DNA of 64,000 bases from Derxia gummosa DSM 723 (GCF_000482785.1 NZ_AXWS01000008.1:434001-498000); one strand, 5' to 3'; numbered from the stretch's first letter, positions 26,267 to 34,069 are shown. Numbers and translations are program-made. The notes: a model not told the origin generated them from the sequence alone.

Positions 26267-29200
26267 TCAATGAAAATCCCGGCTCTTAGGCGCCAGCTGC
26301 CCGAGCAGCGCCGAGAGGTCTTCCACCCGCCCGGCGACCAGGTGCTTCACCTCGCCGTCGCACTGCCAGGTGCCGATCACGCCCAGCAGCCGCGCGGTCA
26401 GCAGCTCGTCGCGCTGGCGCTCGACCAGGTCGGGCCGGACGATGACGTTGACCGGCCCGGTCTCGTCTTCGAGCGTCACGAACATCGTCCCCCTGGCCGT
26501 GCCCGGCCGCTGCCGGCCGATCACGAGACCGCAGCCGCGCGCGACCTGGCCGGGCCGGCAGCGCGCCAGCTCGGTGGCGCTGCGGAAGCGCAGGGCGCCG
26601 AGCCGGTCGCGCAGCAGGGCGAGCGGATGGCGGCCGAGCGTGAGGCCGAGCATGCGGTAGTCGCTTGCGATGTCGGCGCCTTCGCCGGGCGCGGGAATGG
26701 CCACCGGCGCCTCGTTGCGCCGGGTGTCGCGCAGCATGCCGGGCAGGGGATGCACGCCCTCGGCCTGCCAGCGCGCCTGCCGGCGGTTGCCCGCCAGCGT
26801 CGCCAGCGCGCCGGCCTCGGCCAGCAGCTTGAGCGAGCGCTTGTCGCGGTCGAGGCCGCAGCGCCGGCCGAGGTCTTCGACGCTGTCGAAATTGGCGCCG
26901 CGCGCGAGCAGGCCGGCGCGCACCTCGGCGATGCGGCGCGCCACCGGCTCGCTCAGGCCCGAGACGAGATGCAGCCCGAGGCGTACCGGGCGGAAGGGCT
27001 GGAGCGCGAGCGCGGCGCCCGCCCGGCCCGATGCGCCGTCTGCCAAGGCGCCGACGGGCGGCGCATCGGCGTCGGTGCCGGATTCGAGCCGGCTTTCCCA
27101 GTCGCTTGCCAGCACGTCCACGCCGCGCACCTCCACGCCATGCCGCTGCGCGTCCTGCACCAGCTGGGCCGGCGCGTAGAAGCCCATCGGCTGGCTGTTG
27201 AGCAGCGCCACGAGGAAGGCATCCGGAAAGTGGCACTTGAGCCAGGACGACACCCAGGTGAGCTTGGCGAAGCTGGCCGCGTGGCTTTCGGGAAAGCCGT
27301 ATTCACCGAAGCCCTCGGCCTGGCGATAGATCGCCTCGGCAAAGTCCCGGGCGTAGCCGCGCGCCAGCATCCCGCCGATGAGCCGGTCGCGGAAGCGGTC
27401 GATGCCGCCCTTGCGGCGCCAGGCCGCCATCGAGCGGCGCAGCTCGTCGGCCTCGCCGGCCGTGAAGCCGGCCGCGAGCATCGCCACCTGCATCACCTGC
27501 TCCTGGAACACCGGCACGCCCAGCGTGCGCGCGAGCGCGGGTTCGAGATCGGGGTGCGGAATCTCCACCGGCTCCAGCCCCTGCTTGCGCCGCAGATAGG
27601 GATGGACCATGCCGCCCACGATCGGCCCCGGCCGCACGATCGCCACCTCCACCACGAGGTCGTAGAAGCACTCGGGCCTCAGCCTCGGCAGCATCGACAT
27701 CTGCGCCCGCGACTCGACCTGGAACACGCCCACCGTGTCGGCGCGGCCGAGCATCTCCCAGGTGCGCGGGCAATCGCGCGGGATGTCGGCCATGGAGAGC
27801 GGCGCCGGGTCGGGAGCGTCGGCCTCGGGCGCCGCAGGCACCGGCAAGGGCGCCGCCCGCCGCTCGCCCGACCCGTGCGACAACGCCGCCCCCAGCCCTC
27901 GCACCGCCGCCCGCCGCGCCGGATCGGCCGACAGCTGCTCCAGCGTGCGCCGGATCGCCGTCAGCATCCCGAGCGCGAGCACATCGACCTTCAGCAGCCC
28001 GAGCGCGTCGAGATCGTCCTTGTCCCACTGGATGACCGAGCGGCCGTCCATCGACGCGTTCTCCACCGGCACCAGCTGGGTGAGCTTGCCCGCCGAGATC
28101 ACGAAGCCACCCACGTGCTGACTCAGATGGCGAGGAAAACCCACCAGTTCGCGCGTCAGCCGGATCCAGTGCTGAACGCGCGGTGAATCGAGATCGAAGC
28201 CGGCGGCGCGCAGGCTCTCGGTGCGGATCTCGCGGCCATCCCACCAGGCGTGCGACTTGATGACCTCCTCCATCAGTTCGCCGTCCAGCTCCAGCGCCTT
28301 GCCCACGTCGCGTAGCGCCGAGCGCGGCCGGTAGCGGATCACCGTCGCCGCCAGCGCCGCCCGGTCGCGCCCGTACTTGGCATAGACGTACTGGATCACC
28401 TCCTCGCGCCGCTGATGCTCGAAATCGACGTCGATGTCGGGCGGCTCGCCGCGCTCGCGGCTGATGAAGCGCTCGAACAGCAGGCTCGCCGTGTCCGGGT
28501 CCACCTCGGTGATGCCGAGGCAGAAGCACACCGCCGAGTTGGCCGCCGAGCCGCGCCCCTGGCACAGGATGCCGCGCGAGCGCGCGAACCGGACGATGTC
28601 CTCGATCGTGAGAAAGAAGGCCTCGTAGCGCAGCTCGGCGATCAAGCTCAGCTCATGCCGCAGCAGCCCGCGCACCTTCTCGGGCAGGCCGCGCGGGTAG
28701 CGCCGCTGCGCGCCGCGCAGCGCGAGCCGCGCCAGATGGCTCGCCGGCGTGCGGCCGGGCGGGACGATCTCGGTCGGGTACTCGTAGCGCAACTCGCCCA
28801 GGTCGAAGCTGCACATCGAAGCGATGCGCACCGACTCGTCCATCCATTCGGGCCGGTAGATCACGCGCAGCCGCCGCAGCGGCCGCAGATGGTTTTCGGA
28901 ATTGGGCAGCAGCCGCCAGCCGCAGGACGGCAGCGCCAGCCCGTGGCGGATCGCGGTGAGCGTGTCCTGCAAGGGCTTGCGCGCGCGGTGGTGCATCAGC
29001 ACCCCGCCCGCCGCCGTGATGCGCAGCCCCGACCACGCCGACACCCACAGCAGCGAGCGCAGATGCGGCCGCTCCTCGCCCCAGTAATGCCGCTCCGCCA
29101 CGAGCCACACGCGGTCGGCGCCGAACAGGTCGCGCGCCCAGCAGGCCTCGGCCAGCAGCCGGCGCGCCGCGTCGCGCGTGGTGCCGCGCACCGACGGCAG

Positions 29201-29686
29201 CATCAGCACCAGGCAATCAGGCAGGCCGCGCAGATGCTCGAAGCCGGGCGTGCGGCCTTCGAGGTCGGCCACGGTCAGCGCGTAATCGCCCTTGGGCGCC
29301 CGCATGCGCGCCAGCGAGATCAACTCGCTCAGATGCGCATAGCCGGCGCGCGTGCGCGCCAGCACCACGAGGCGCGGCGCCAGCGGCGGCAGGGGCAGCG
29401 GCGGGCCGAAGCGGGCCTCCTCGGCGATCACCACCGGCGGCGCGGCCGGATCGGCATCGAGCGCGAACTCGCTGCCCGTGATGAGCGGCAGACCGCATTC
29501 GCGCGCCGCCTCCCAGGCGTGCACCACGCCGGCCAGCGAGCATTCATCCGTGATCGCCAGCGCTAGATAGCGCAGCCGCCGCGCCTCGGCCACCAGCTCG
29601 CGCGGGTGGGATGCCCCGACGAGGAAGCTGAAGTTGCTGCGCGCGTGGAGTTCGGCGTAGCCGGGGAAGGGGGCGGGGTGGGGCAT
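26267..29686 (-). CDS. dnaE2: Error-prone DNA polymerase III alpha subunit
   Basis: DnaE2 is the translesion, mutagenic relative of the replicative alpha subunit. The 1139-residue protein begins YAELHARSNFSFLVGASHP (PHP domain). It contains the C-family polymerase core with PDIDVDFEHQRREEVI and the catalytic aspartates, and ends SRDFH, the usual DnaE2 C-terminus. In most proteobacteria it lies in a LexA-controlled imuA-imuB-dnaE2 operon. Here neither imuA nor imuB is present upstream. The gene begins 7 bases after the stop of a truncated integron integrase on the same strand, so it is probably transcribed from that integrase's SOS promoter. Confidence 0.95.
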   Translation of the reverse strand: MPHPAPFPGYAELHARSNFSFLVGASHPRELVAEARRLRYLALAITDECSLAGVVHAWEAARECGLPLITGSEFALDADPAAPPVVIAEEARFGPPLPLPPLAPRLVVLARTRAGYAHLSELISLARMRAPKGDYALTVADLEGRTPGFEHLRGLPDCLVLMLPSVRGTTRDAARRLLAEACWARDLFGADRVWLVAERHYWGEERPHLRSLLWVSAWSGLRITAAGGVLMHHRARKPLQDTLTAIRHGLALPSCGWRLLPNSENHLRPLRRLRVIYRPEWMDESVRIASMCSFDLGELRYEYPTEIVPPGRTPASHLARLALRGAQRRYPRGLPEKVRGLLRHELSLIAELRYEAFFLTIEDIVRFARSRGILCQGRGSAANSAVCFCLGITEVDPDTASLLFERFISRERGEPPDIDVDFEHQRREEVIQYVYAKYGRDRAALAATVIRYRPRSALRDVGKALELDGELMEEVIKSHAWWDGREIRTESLRAAGFDLDSPRVQHWIRLTRELVGFPRHLSQHVGGFVISAGKLTQLVPVENASMDGRSVIQWDKDDLDALGLLKVDVLALGMLTAIRRTLEQLSADPARRAAVRGLGAALSHGSGERRAAPLPVPAAPEADAPDPAPLSMADIPRDCPRTWEMLGRADTVGVFQVESRAQMSMLPRLRPECFYDLVVEVAIVRPGPIVGGMVHPYLRRKQGLEPVEIPHPDLEPALARTLGVPVFQEQVMQVAMLAAGFTAGEADELRRSMAAWRRKGGIDRFRDRLIGGMLARGYARDFAEAIYRQAEGFGEYGFPESHAASFAKLTWVSSWLKCHFPDAFLVALLNSQPMGFYAPAQLVQDAQRHGVEVRGVDVLASDWESRLESGTDADAPPVGALADGASGRAGAALALQPFRPVRLGLHLVSGLSEPVARRIAEVRAGLLARGANFDSVEDLGRRCGLDRDKRSLKLLAEAGALATLAGNRRQARWQAEGVHPLPGMLRDTRRNEAPVAIPAPGEGADIASDYRMLGLTLGRHPLALLRDRLGALRFRSATELARCRPGQVARGCGLVIGRQRPGTARGTMFVTLEDETGPVNVIVRPDLVERQRDELLTARLLGVIGTWQCDGEVKHLVAGRVEDLSALLGQLAPKSRDFH

Positions 29687-29693
29687 GGGCGGG

Positions 29694-30254
29694 TCAGGCG
29701 GGGAGGGCGCCCATGCAATCGCGCACGGTGATGCAGCCCCGGTCGAAGTCCACATCCTTCACGCGCAGCCGCAGGCATTCGAGCAGCCGCATGCCCGTGC
29801 CGTAGAGCAGGCGCGCAGCCAGCGTCGCGGGCGCGGCGGGCGGCATCGCCCCGAACAATCGCGCCAGTTCCTGCTGCGACAGCACCACCGGCAGCCGCTC
29901 GCGAGCCTTGGGGCGGCCGATGTCATCGAGCCAGGGCAGGTCAACGCCAAGCACCTGCCGATACAGGAACAGCAGCGCCGACAGCGCCTGCCGGTGCGTT
30001 GACGCCGATACCCCGCGATCTGCCGCCAGATGGGTGAGAAAAGCCTCGACCTCGCCGAGCCCCATCTCCCGCGGATGCCGCAGACCGTGGAAACGCACAA
30101 AGGCTTTTTCCCACAGGCAATAGGCGCGCTCCGTCTTGAGCGAGTAATGCAGATAGCGGATGCGCTCGCGTACCTGGTCGAGCAGGCGCACGGATTGCAG
30201 CGGCGGGAGCGCCGGCACGGCGCGCGGGCGGTTGGGACGGAAAGGGAGCGGCAT
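29694..30254 (-). pseudogene. intI: Integron integrase IntI, C-terminally truncated
   Basis: Residues from about 15 to 175 match the integron tyrosine recombinase family: [48 protein letters not shown], then the start of the catalytic domain with the first catalytic arginine in YGTGMRLLE and VKDVDF. Homology stops near GCITVRD, and the frame ends after a short foreign tail. Complete IntI proteins have about 320-340 residues; the second catalytic box with His, Arg, His and the tyrosine nucleophile is missing. The product cannot recombine DNA. The start at 30254 is chosen because the LexA box lies just upstream. The gene lies in tandem with dnaE2, with a 7-base gap. Confidence 0.9.
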
Positions 30255-30270
30255 GCGGGTGCTGTTGGTG

Positions 30271-30286
30271 CTGTTTTTAAAAACAG
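30271..30286. promoter_or_regulatory. LexA (SOS) box upstream of intI
   Basis: CTGTTTTTAAAAACAG is a perfect 16-bp palindrome of the CTGT-N8-ACAG type. It lies 17 bp ahead of the intI start. LexA control of integron integrases is well documented, so this is the original intI operator. Since dnaE2 follows in the same direction, it is also the best candidate operator for dnaE2. Confidence 0.88.
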
Positions 30287-30479
30287 TACATGGTGCCAAC
30301 GCATTGAAGCAACAGGGATTTCTGCGACCCGATGGGCGGTGTTATTGCGCAGGGGAGGTTTTATCGCGCACGGTCTGATATGGGCGCGGGATTGATGCTG
30401 GGTTTGAAGGTAGTTTTAGTACTAGGACTGAAATATCCATAGCGGCGAATGGCCGTGTCGAATCAATGGGTTGTGAAGT

Positions 30480-30554
30480 ATGGTGCGGAGTAGGAATCGT
30501 GCTTGGCGGCGTGTTATCAGGCATGGCGTGCACGATAAAACTAGTTGGGGGTCA
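30480..30554 (+). other. attI / cassette 1 junction (core GTTGGGG at 30544-30550)
   Basis: The core site GTTGGGG followed by GTCA marks where the first cassette joined attI. GTTGGGGGTCA is complementary, with one mismatch, to the R'' end of the first cassette's attC (TGACGCCCAAC). The preceding AT-rich bases (ATAAAACTA) resemble the left side of known attI cores. The left limit of attI is not defined. The rest of 30287-30479 holds no gene; I see no confident Pc promoter. Confidence 0.7.
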
Positions 30555-30561
30555 CAAAGCC

Positions 30562-31122
30562 ATGATTCGCTTTGCAGCACAGCTTGCGGCGATAGCCTTA
30601 GCCGGAATTGCCAATACTGCCGAAGCACAGGCTGGAAAGCAAATTTTGGGAATTCCTTTTGGTGAACCGCTACGTATGCAGAAGTGTCCGTCCAACACGG
30701 AAGCGGCAAAGGCGCCTTGCTGGATCGACAAGCCATTTATATACAAACCCACGGGCGGAAAACTGGGTTCTGTCCACATTCCAAAACCGGAAAGCAGGCC
30801 GGAATGGGCCGCTCACGCTTGGTTTGAACTATCTCTGGATAGACAAGACAAGGTGCAACAGATCAAAGTGGAAATTTTTGGGCCTGCCGATCGACAGCAA
30901 ATCGCCAGTTCCATCAGTCAGCGCTTCGGAAGGCCTACCGAGAATCAACTCGACCGCAGCGATGTATCGTGGGTGAGCTGGTCTACAGCAGAAGGGCGCG
31001 TAGAGATGCGATGTCAAGAAAAGTGTTGGATCGAGTTCCGAACACCGTCTGAGCAACTCGCAAGAGAGGCTGAAAAGCGAGAACGCGAGAGAGTAAATGA
31101 AAATCGCCCCAAAGCTCCGTAA
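30562..31122 (+). CDS. Integron cassette 1: secreted protein of unknown function
   Basis: The 186-residue product begins with a signal peptide (RFAAQLAAIALAGIANTAEA) and continues with ILGIPFGEPLRMQKC, a phrase found in small periplasmic proteins of unknown function. Cysteines come in likely disulfide pairs (QKC with APC, and RCQEKC). The tail is very charged. The start at 30562 lies 17 bases inside the cassette boundary; the longer frame from 30466 would cross the attI junction and is rejected. Codon use is less GC-biased than the host genes, which fits cassette origin. No function can be assigned. Confidence 0.78.
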   Translation: MIRFAAQLAAIALAGIANTAEAQAGKQILGIPFGEPLRMQKCPSNTEAAKAPCWIDKPFIYKPTGGKLGSVHIPKPESRPEWAAHAWFELSLDRQDKVQQIKVEIFGPADRQQIASSISQRFGRPTENQLDRSDVSWVSWSTAEGRVEMRCQEKCWIEFRTPSEQLAREAEKRERERVNENRPKAP

Positions 31123-31136
31123 GCGAAAGCACCCTA

Positions 31137-31202
31137 TGACGCCCAACCCGGCGTTCCAGCGGACCGCCTTCGGCGGCCGCTGAACTAGCACGTTGGGCGT
31201 CA
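31137..31202 (+). repeat. attC site of cassette 1
   Basis: R'' GCCCAAC at 31141-31147 and R' GTTGGGC at 31192-31198 match RYYYAAC and GTTRRRY perfectly. They enclose an imperfect stem around CCGCCTTCGGCGG. The inverted ends extend to 11 bp (TGACGCCCAAC / GTTGGGCGTCA). The last six bases of R' belong to the next cassette. Confidence 0.93.
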
Positions 31203-31229
31203 AAAAACCATCTACCAACAGGGAGTCAT

Positions 31230-31784
31230 ATGAGTAATCCGCTTAACTTCACTTACGTAGACAACTCCAACGTCTTCATCGAAGGCAGCCGCGCCTCGGC
31301 TGTGGCCAAGAAAATGGCAGGTGCGGAGACGTATGTAGCGGCGATGAATAATCACGTCACCGACAAGTCTTGGCAGCCTGATTATGGTCGATTGCACGAG
31401 TTCGTTTGCGGAGATCGCTCCGAGATTGGGTGTGCGAAACTTTGGGGTTCGCCGCCACCATCGGATACGTTCTGGGACATGGTACGGCGCAAAGGATTCG
31501 AAGTAAAAACCTACGAGAAAAATTTCGCTGGAAAAGAAAAGAAGGTCGATGTAGCCATTGCCCATCAGATTACGAAAGACGTGTATTCTGGAAAAATCCG
31601 CAAAGGCATGGACGAGGTTACTTTGGTCGCAGGAGATAAGGACTTCGTACCTGTGGTGGAGGATTTGGTAGAAAATGGATACATCGTCCATGTTGTATTC
31701 TGGGACAACGCCGCCCCAGAACTCAAGGCAGCGTGTAGTAAGTTCACAAGCCTGAATCCTTTCCTACCTCACCTCACAAAATGA
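31230..31784 (+). CDS. Integron cassette 2: NYN-domain (PIN-like) putative ribonuclease
   Basis: The 184-residue protein is a single NYN domain (LabA/DUF88 type), a PIN-like fold that usually cuts RNA with metal ions. The acidic residues stand where expected: D11 in FTYVDNSNVF, an Asp in KKVDVAIAHQI near residue 107, and GDKDFVPVVEDL near 134-145. AGGGAG lies six bases before the ATG. The stop TGA is the first triplet of the attC2 stem, so the cassette is filled end to end. Possible roles are RNA decay, toxin or defence; the sequence does not decide. Confidence 0.85.
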   Translation: MSNPLNFTYVDNSNVFIEGSRASAVAKKMAGAETYVAAMNNHVTDKSWQPDYGRLHEFVCGDRSEIGCAKLWGSPPPSDTFWDMVRRKGFEVKTYEKNFAGKEKKVDVAIAHQITKDVYSGKIRKGMDEVTLVAGDKDFVPVVEDLVENGYIVHVVFWDNAAPELKAACSKFTSLNPFLPHLTK

Positions 31785-31847
31785 CGCCCAACCCGGCGTT
31801 CCAGCGGACCGCCTCCGGCGGCCGCTGAACTTCAACGTTAGAGCGCA
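31782..31847 (+). repeat. attC site of cassette 2
   Basis: R'' GCCCAAC is at 31786-31792 and R' GTTAGAG at 31837-31843. The central 49 bases are almost identical to attC1, differing by one T/C in the stem. Such close similarity between attC sites is typical of sedentary chromosomal integrons. The R' bases TTAGAG belong to cassette 3. Confidence 0.92.
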
Positions 31848-31886
31848 CAGGAAACCACTCGGCATTCTTTAAATAAGGAAAACAAT

Positions 31887-32588
31887 ATGGCTCAATGCAC
31901 GGCCCCCAGATACGGACATCGCACAGCGAGCGGACGCGCGAATTGTCCCGCTTGCGGTGGCGGCGGTTATCGCAGCTTTGGCGGGTACGCTTCCTACTCA
32001 ACACCGTCTCGCTCTTATCCTGTAACTAGCAGTGGAGGCGGCGGAATCAGCTCAGGCTCATCTCGTGGCAGTGCGCGGCCGCGCTGGTCGAGGGCCGGAT
32101 CGTCAGTGGTGTATACGCCCGCTGAGGTGCGATCTCTTACACCGATTCGAGAAAGCGTTGAAAGACGCTCTTCATTACCTGACCTCCGAGACGTTTTTCT
32201 GTGCCACGCCTGGGACGACCGAAAAGACGCGGCCAAAGAGCTGCATGACCTCCTCGAGTCCAATAACGTCACTGTTTGGTTTAGTGAAAAGGATGTCTTA
32301 CTCGGCACAAGCCTTCTGCGCGAAATCGACAAAGGACTTGCAAAGTCTCGCGTAGGCATTGTTCTGGTCACGCCTTCGCTTCTGAAGCGCATCTCTGCAG
32401 AGGGCATTGCCGAAAAAGAACTATCGGCACTGCTGGCACGCGACCTATTGGTTCCAGTAGTCCATAACACTACCTACGAGGCGCTGCGCGACGTCAGTCC
32501 CTTGCTTGGGTCGCGTAGCGGTCTTAGCACTGCCGAAGAGTCAATGGCTGACATCGCGGCCAAGCTCGCCGAGCTGGTTGCTCTGTAG
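31887..32588 (+). CDS. Integron cassette 3: TIR-domain protein with N-terminal zinc-finger-like motif
   Basis: The first 25 residues carry C4, H11, C20 and C23 (RTASGRANCPACG), a possible small zinc site. A Gly/Ser-rich linker leads to a TIR domain from about residue 100 to the end: DVFLCHAWDD (box 1), VWFSEKDVLLGTSLLREI, then GIVLVTPSLLKR and EKELSALL. Glu178 is at the place of the catalytic glutamate of NAD-cleaving TIR domains. It is probably an NADase or a cyclic-ADP-ribose-type signalling enzyme used in cell suicide or anti-phage defence. That is inference from the family. The cassette has a 49-base leader and an AGGAAA-like ribosome site. Confidence 0.85.
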   Translation: MAQCTAPRYGHRTASGRANCPACGGGGYRSFGGYASYSTPSRSYPVTSSGGGGISSGSSRGSARPRWSRAGSSVVYTPAEVRSLTPIRESVERRSSLPDLRDVFLCHAWDDRKDAAKELHDLLESNNVTVWFSEKDVLLGTSLLREIDKGLAKSRVGIVLVTPSLLKRISAEGIAEKELSALLARDLLVPVVHNTTYEALRDVSPLLGSRSGLSTAEESMADIAAKLAELVAL

Positions 32589-32598
32589 GACAAATAGG

Positions 32599-32661
32599 GT
32601 GCGTTCTAACTCGTCATTGCAGCGGACTGCCTTCGGCAGCCGCTGAACTCCAACTACAAGG
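32599..32661 (+). repeat. attC site of cassette 3, right core degenerate
   Basis: GTGCGTTCTAAC at 32599-32610 pairs with the start of cassette 3 (GTTAGAGCGCAC) apart from one base. The central stem AGCGGACTGCCTTCGGCAGC matches the other two sites. The right core should be GTTRRRY, but reads TACAAGG near 32655, so this end of the array is mutated. A short imperfect direct repeat of CTACAAGGRCTTCC follows. Confidence 0.8.
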
Positions 32662-33265
32662 ACTTCCCTACAAGGGCTTCCCCGCCTGTCAAGAAAAAGC
32701 CGGCCCCGACCTGAATGATTTCAGGCGCACAAAAAACCAGCCATTGAATCACGGCATTCAGCCAATCGCTCAATAAAGACTGACAGCGTCGAATCGGCAA
32801 GGATAAGACTGCGAAACTACAACCGGTCTTTGCGAGGTAATCGAATCGCCTCTAGCCCTGATGAAAGACGCACGCAGGGGCTTCGATCGTTGGTCGGGCT
32901 TGGCAATTGCCCATCGACTGACTTAGAGCCGGTTTGAGAACTCAAAAGCAGCGGCCGGCAGTGTGACTTTAGCGGCATTTCTCAGCAAAATTGCCTAATT
33001 CTTGCGCAAAAACAGGGCAATCGAAGCTACGTCCAAGCCGCTTTTTTGACAACTAATTGGGTTTTCAAACGGGCTCTAAGGCCTGTGTGAAATCTCAATT
33101 GCGTGTTAAAAGACGTTCGAGGCGCAACTCTCACTCGCGCTCTGTGCAGCCGTTTCTGGATTTTCAAGCAAACTTCCAAGCGGAGCCTTGCCAGCCCGAG
33201 TTGTATTGCTCCAGCGTCAATCGCAGCCATGCTGAAAATTGGTCTTTCAAACGGTGGGTAATTTC
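32662..33265. other. AT-richer gene-free stretch beyond the cassette array
   Basis: About 600 bases contain no open frame with coding character. The left part looks like decayed sequence, the middle holds a MITE-like inverted-repeat element at 32922-33080, and the right end presumably carries the promoter of the next secreted-protein gene. Confidence 0.6.
32922..33080. mobile_element. MITE-like element bounded by 22-bp inverted repeats
   Basis: The 22 bases at 32922-32943 (beginning CTTAGAGCCGGTTTGAGAAC) and at 33059-33080 are inverted repeats matching at 19 of 22 positions. They enclose 115 bp without a gene. Size and termini suggest a non-autonomous element moved by an IS5-like transposase, or a deleted insertion sequence. 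The family assignment is a guess from the look of the ends. No target duplication is obvious. Confidence 0.6.
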
Positions 33266-34069
33266 ATGCGTTTTCTATTCTTGCTGATGGCGATGCTGAT
33301 GTTGGCAATGCAGGCCGCATTCGCCAATGAGTGGATCAATCATTACTACGAACGTCCGACACCCGAGCGCCTCGTGACCGAAGTGCGTGCATGGAGCAAA
33401 TCGGGGCGAATGTCTGATCCGAAAACAAGCGGGGTTGTCATCGCATTTTTGGCTCAGGTCATGGCCTCCAATCCTGAGAGGATTGAGGGCTGGCTTGATG
33501 AACTCGTTGATTTGAATGGGCCTGATCGGCAAGTCTTGCTCACCGCGGCCGGTCAATCAGGCACCAAGGAAGCCCGTGCTTATCTGATGAGGCAGCCAGA
33601 AGGCAGGCGGTATCAAGGCAATGGCAGGGATTGGCGGGCGCTTGAGCCCGATAATCCGGTGGTGCTTGACATGTTATGGGCCGATTTTCTCGCGACCGGT
33701 GAGGCAGTTCCCGTGCGCCGTGTCGTCAAGGCGCTCAATTATGAAAAATATTCGGGTGCCATCGATCGGTATGCCAGTTCAAAAAAGACGGCGCAGGATC
33801 GCAATGACGCAGTTCTGGAAGCCGTGTTCAAGGCGGCTTTGTGGTCACTCAATAGCAATGCCCGACAGCATCGGCGGGTTCGCGACATACTTGAGCAAAT
33901 GATTGCGACAGAAGAATTGACCTCGTCGGAACAGGCCTGCCTTGCAAGTCTGCTTTTGGCATTGATGCCCGAAAAATATGAAATCGTCCCGCAGGAAAAT
34001 GGCATGCGGTCTTTCAGACGCAAGCCGGTGGATCAATCGGCGCCAGCTGGTCTGAGCGCCCCGCAATGA
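33266..34069 (+). CDS. Secreted protein of unknown function
   Basis: A strong signal peptide (MRFLFLLMAMLMLAMQAAFA, cleavage before NEW) precedes about 245 mainly helical residues without recognisable domain. Phrases such as WLDELVDLNGPDRQVL and WADFLATGEAVPVRRVVKAL suggest a helical-repeat, TPR-like fold. ATG 33266 follows GGTGGG; the longer frame from 33239 would bury the signal peptide. Base composition is intermediate between the cassettes and the GC-rich host genes. No attC flanks it, so it is not provably a cassette. Confidence 0.7.
   Translation: MRFLFLLMAMLMLAMQAAFANEWINHYYERPTPERLVTEVRAWSKSGRMSDPKTSGVVIAFLAQVMASNPERIEGWLDELVDLNGPDRQVLLTAAGQSGTKEARAYLMRQPEGRRYQGNGRDWRALEPDNPVVLDMLWADFLATGEAVPVRRVVKALNYEKYSGAIDRYASSKKTAQDRNDAVLEAVFKAALWSLNSNARQHRRVRDILEQMIATEELTSSEQACLASLLLALMPEKYEIVPQENGMRSFRRKPVDQSAPAGLSAPQ

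Larger units (their letters stand above)
29694..32661. mobile_element. Chromosomal integron remnant: truncated intI, attI junction and three cassettes
   Basis: A truncated integrase gene faces left. To its right lie a cassette insertion point and three cassettes, each ending in an attC. The cassette limits deduced from the G/TT cleavage rule are about 30545-31192, 31193-31837 and 31838-32654. In each cassette the first bases are complementary to its own R'' box (one mismatch in cassettes 1 and 3, none in cassette 2), exactly as expected for circularisable units. The array is visibly less GC-rich than its surroundings. With no complete integrase in the window, it is probably frozen unless another IntI is supplied. 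Confidence 0.9.

Noticed and set aside
26009-28186. Long plus-strand reading frame opposite dnaE2
   Set aside because: It is the mirror frame of a strongly coding gene with high GC at every third position; the peptide is His/Arg/Ala-rich with no domain.
28969-28980. The GCAAGGGCTTGC copy inside dnaE2 as evidence for a DNA-level motif
   Set aside because: It encodes R-K-P-L-Q, a conserved stretch of DnaE2, so it may be coincidental and should carry little weight in the repeat argument.
30255-30560. A Pc promoter for the cassettes
   Set aside because: Several weak -35/-10 lookalikes exist, for example around TTGAAG near 30403, but none has acceptable spacing, so none is called.
30466-30561. 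Longer start for the cassette 1 gene
   Set aside because: It would cross the attI/cassette junction at 30544, and the extra residues precede a perfectly good signal peptide.
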